A DNA stretch of 64,000 bases from Pseudooceanicola aestuarii (GTDB taxonomy: Bacteria; Pseudomonadota; Alphaproteobacteria; Rhodobacterales; Rhodobacteraceae): positions 1,528,001 through 1,592,000 of the forward strand of contig NZ_JAAFZC010000001.1 in assembly GCF_010614805.1 (NCBI RefSeq). The letters run 5' to 3'. Of the stretch, positions 63,191 through 64,000 are shown piece after piece. Position 1 is the stretch's first letter. Each line of letters starts with the position of its first letter. The translations under genes and the position numbers were made by a program. The notes under the pieces are model-generated. The model saw nothing but the letters and a program-made list of their open reading frames with translations. It did not search any database and was not told where the DNA came from.

Positions 63191-64000
63191 ATGTCCTTTC
63201 CCATTCTTCGCACCACACTGGCCGTCGCGGCCAGCGCGCTTTTCGCTTCCATGGCGGCAGCGGCAGATCACACCTTCACCTTTGCCCACGTCCTGACCGA
63301 GGACACCCCCAACGCCCGCGCGGCGGTGGTGTTCAAGGAAGAGGTGGAGAAGAATTCCGACGGCCGGATCGAAATCAACATCCGTCCCGCCGCCCAGCTG
63401 GGCGGTGACGTCGAGATCATTGAGCAGACCCAGATGGGCCTGGTCCATATCGCCATCCCGCCCACCGGCAACCTGGCGAATTTCAACGAGCAGATGTACC
63501 TGTTCGACCTGCCCTTCCTGATGGGTGACGACGCCGCGATGAAGCGCGTGCTGGACGGCGAAGTCGGGACCGAGCTGCTGGCCACGCTGGACGCCAACAA
63601 CCTGCACGGGATCGCCATGTGGGGCGCGGGTTTCCGCAACATGACCAACAACATCCGCCCGATCACCGGCCCGCAGGATCTGGAAGGCATCAAGATGCGG
63701 ACCTTGCAGGCGCCGACCATCCTGGCGACCTATCGCGCCTATGGCGCCAACCCCACCGCCATGGCCTATGTCGAGGTGTACAACGGCCTGCAACAGGGCG
63801 TCGTCGAAGGTCAGGAGAACCCGCTGGCCAATATCGCGTCGATGAAGTTCTACGAAGTTCAGGACTACATGACCCTGACGAACCACGCCTACCACACCTA
63901 TGCGGCCGTGATGAACAAGCAGGCTTGGGATACTCTGCCCGAGGATCTGCAACAGGTCGTCGCGGATGCGATGATCGTGGGCCGTGACGCCGCGCGGGAA
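63191..64000 (+). CDS. TRAP transporter solute receptor (DctP family), 3' end missing
   Basis: The first 270 residues of a DctP-type periplasmic receptor. Signal peptide (to about residue 25, ending MAAAAD), HTFTFAHVLTEDTPNARAAV, the conserved substrate Arg region GIKMRTLQAPT and VEVYNGLQQGVVEGQENP. AGGAG lies 6 nt before the ATG. The window ends before the stop; membrane subunits are expected next. Companion of the amidase. Confidence 0.93.
   Translation, partial: MSFPILRTTLAVAASALFASMAAAADHTFTFAHVLTEDTPNARAAVVFKEEVEKNSDGRIEINIRPAAQLGGDVEIIEQTQMGLVHIAIPPTGNLANFNEQMYLFDLPFLMGDDAAMKRVLDGEVGTELLATLDANNLHGIAMWGAGFRNMTNNIRPITGPQDLEGIKMRTLQAPTILATYRAYGANPTAMAYVEVYNGLQQGVVEGQENPLANIASMKFYEVQDYMTLTNHAYHTYAAVMNKQAWDTLPEDLQQVVADAMIVGRDAARE

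Noticed and set aside
1..64000. Prophage, insertion sequence, integron or CRISPR array
   Set aside because: No transposase, integrase, terminal repeat, att site or repeat-spacer pattern was seen.

Overview
The window is a continuous piece of a high-GC alphaproteobacterial chromosome, most likely from the family Rhodobacteraceae (roseobacter/Rhodobacter group). The evidence is the EcfG-NepR-PhyR general stress locus with GGAAC/CGTT promoters, the leuC-leuD-(membrane protein)-(nuclease)-leuB order, gpmI-envC-ctpA, DUF2783 beside a flavoprotein monooxygenase, a cobalamin-riboswitch btu operon, and the abundance of ABC and TRAP transporters. There is no insertion sequence, prophage, CRISPR array or rRNA operon. 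It reads as core genome with catabolic and transport cassettes.

1-6.5 kb: the end of hemF, then the general stress response (GSR) locus. nepR-ecfG-sensor kinase is read leftwards and phyR rightwards from a spacer in which two complete EcfG promoters overlap head to head. Beyond phyR lies an EcfG-controlled neighbourhood: a DUF1328 membrane peptide, a structured non-coding stretch with a perfect EcfG promoter (candidate stress sRNA), a PLDc_N membrane peptide and a YihY/BrkB membrane protein. 6.5-19.4 kb: housekeeping genes, namely hemE and hemC (divergent), rppH, gcdH with a divergent LysR gene, gpmI-envC-ctpA (translationally coupled), rlmH, rsfS, a ferredoxin reductase-like flavoprotein and an MscS channel. 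19.5-27 kb: leucine biosynthesis (leuC, leuD, leuB) with interposed membrane and nuclease-fold proteins, a DMT exporter and tRNA-Pro(CGG).

27-32.7 kb: an HPP-CBS membrane protein, then a leftward cassette of TetR regulator, MBL-fold protein with an altered metal motif, FAD monooxygenase and DUF2783 protein; a CxxC carboxymuconolactone-decarboxylase-family gene is divergent across tandem operators. 32.7-42 kb: an amino-sugar uptake and catabolism operon (GntR-SIS-ABC transporter-nagB-nagA) with its own palindromic operator, preceded by an FGGY-type sugar kinase. 42-53 kb: LysR and SDR genes, a cystine-type amino-acid ABC transporter, and a glycerol-3-phosphate/sugar-type ABC operon divergent from a metallophosphoesterase-TetR pair.

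52.5-55 kb: an XRE-cupin regulator, an orphan ImuA-like protein and an HNH protein. 55-60 kb: a cobalamin riboswitch and the btuB-btuF-btuC-btuD uptake operon. 60-64 kb: LysR, RidA, amidase and the start of a TRAP solute receptor, probably an amide or related nitrogen-compound utilisation cassette that runs off the window.

The most interesting non-routine signal is the cluster of EcfG-type promoters at 3.2-5.0 kb, especially the one that fires into a non-coding stretch with two strong hairpins and a CTCCTCCCC anti-Shine-Dalgarno-like motif.
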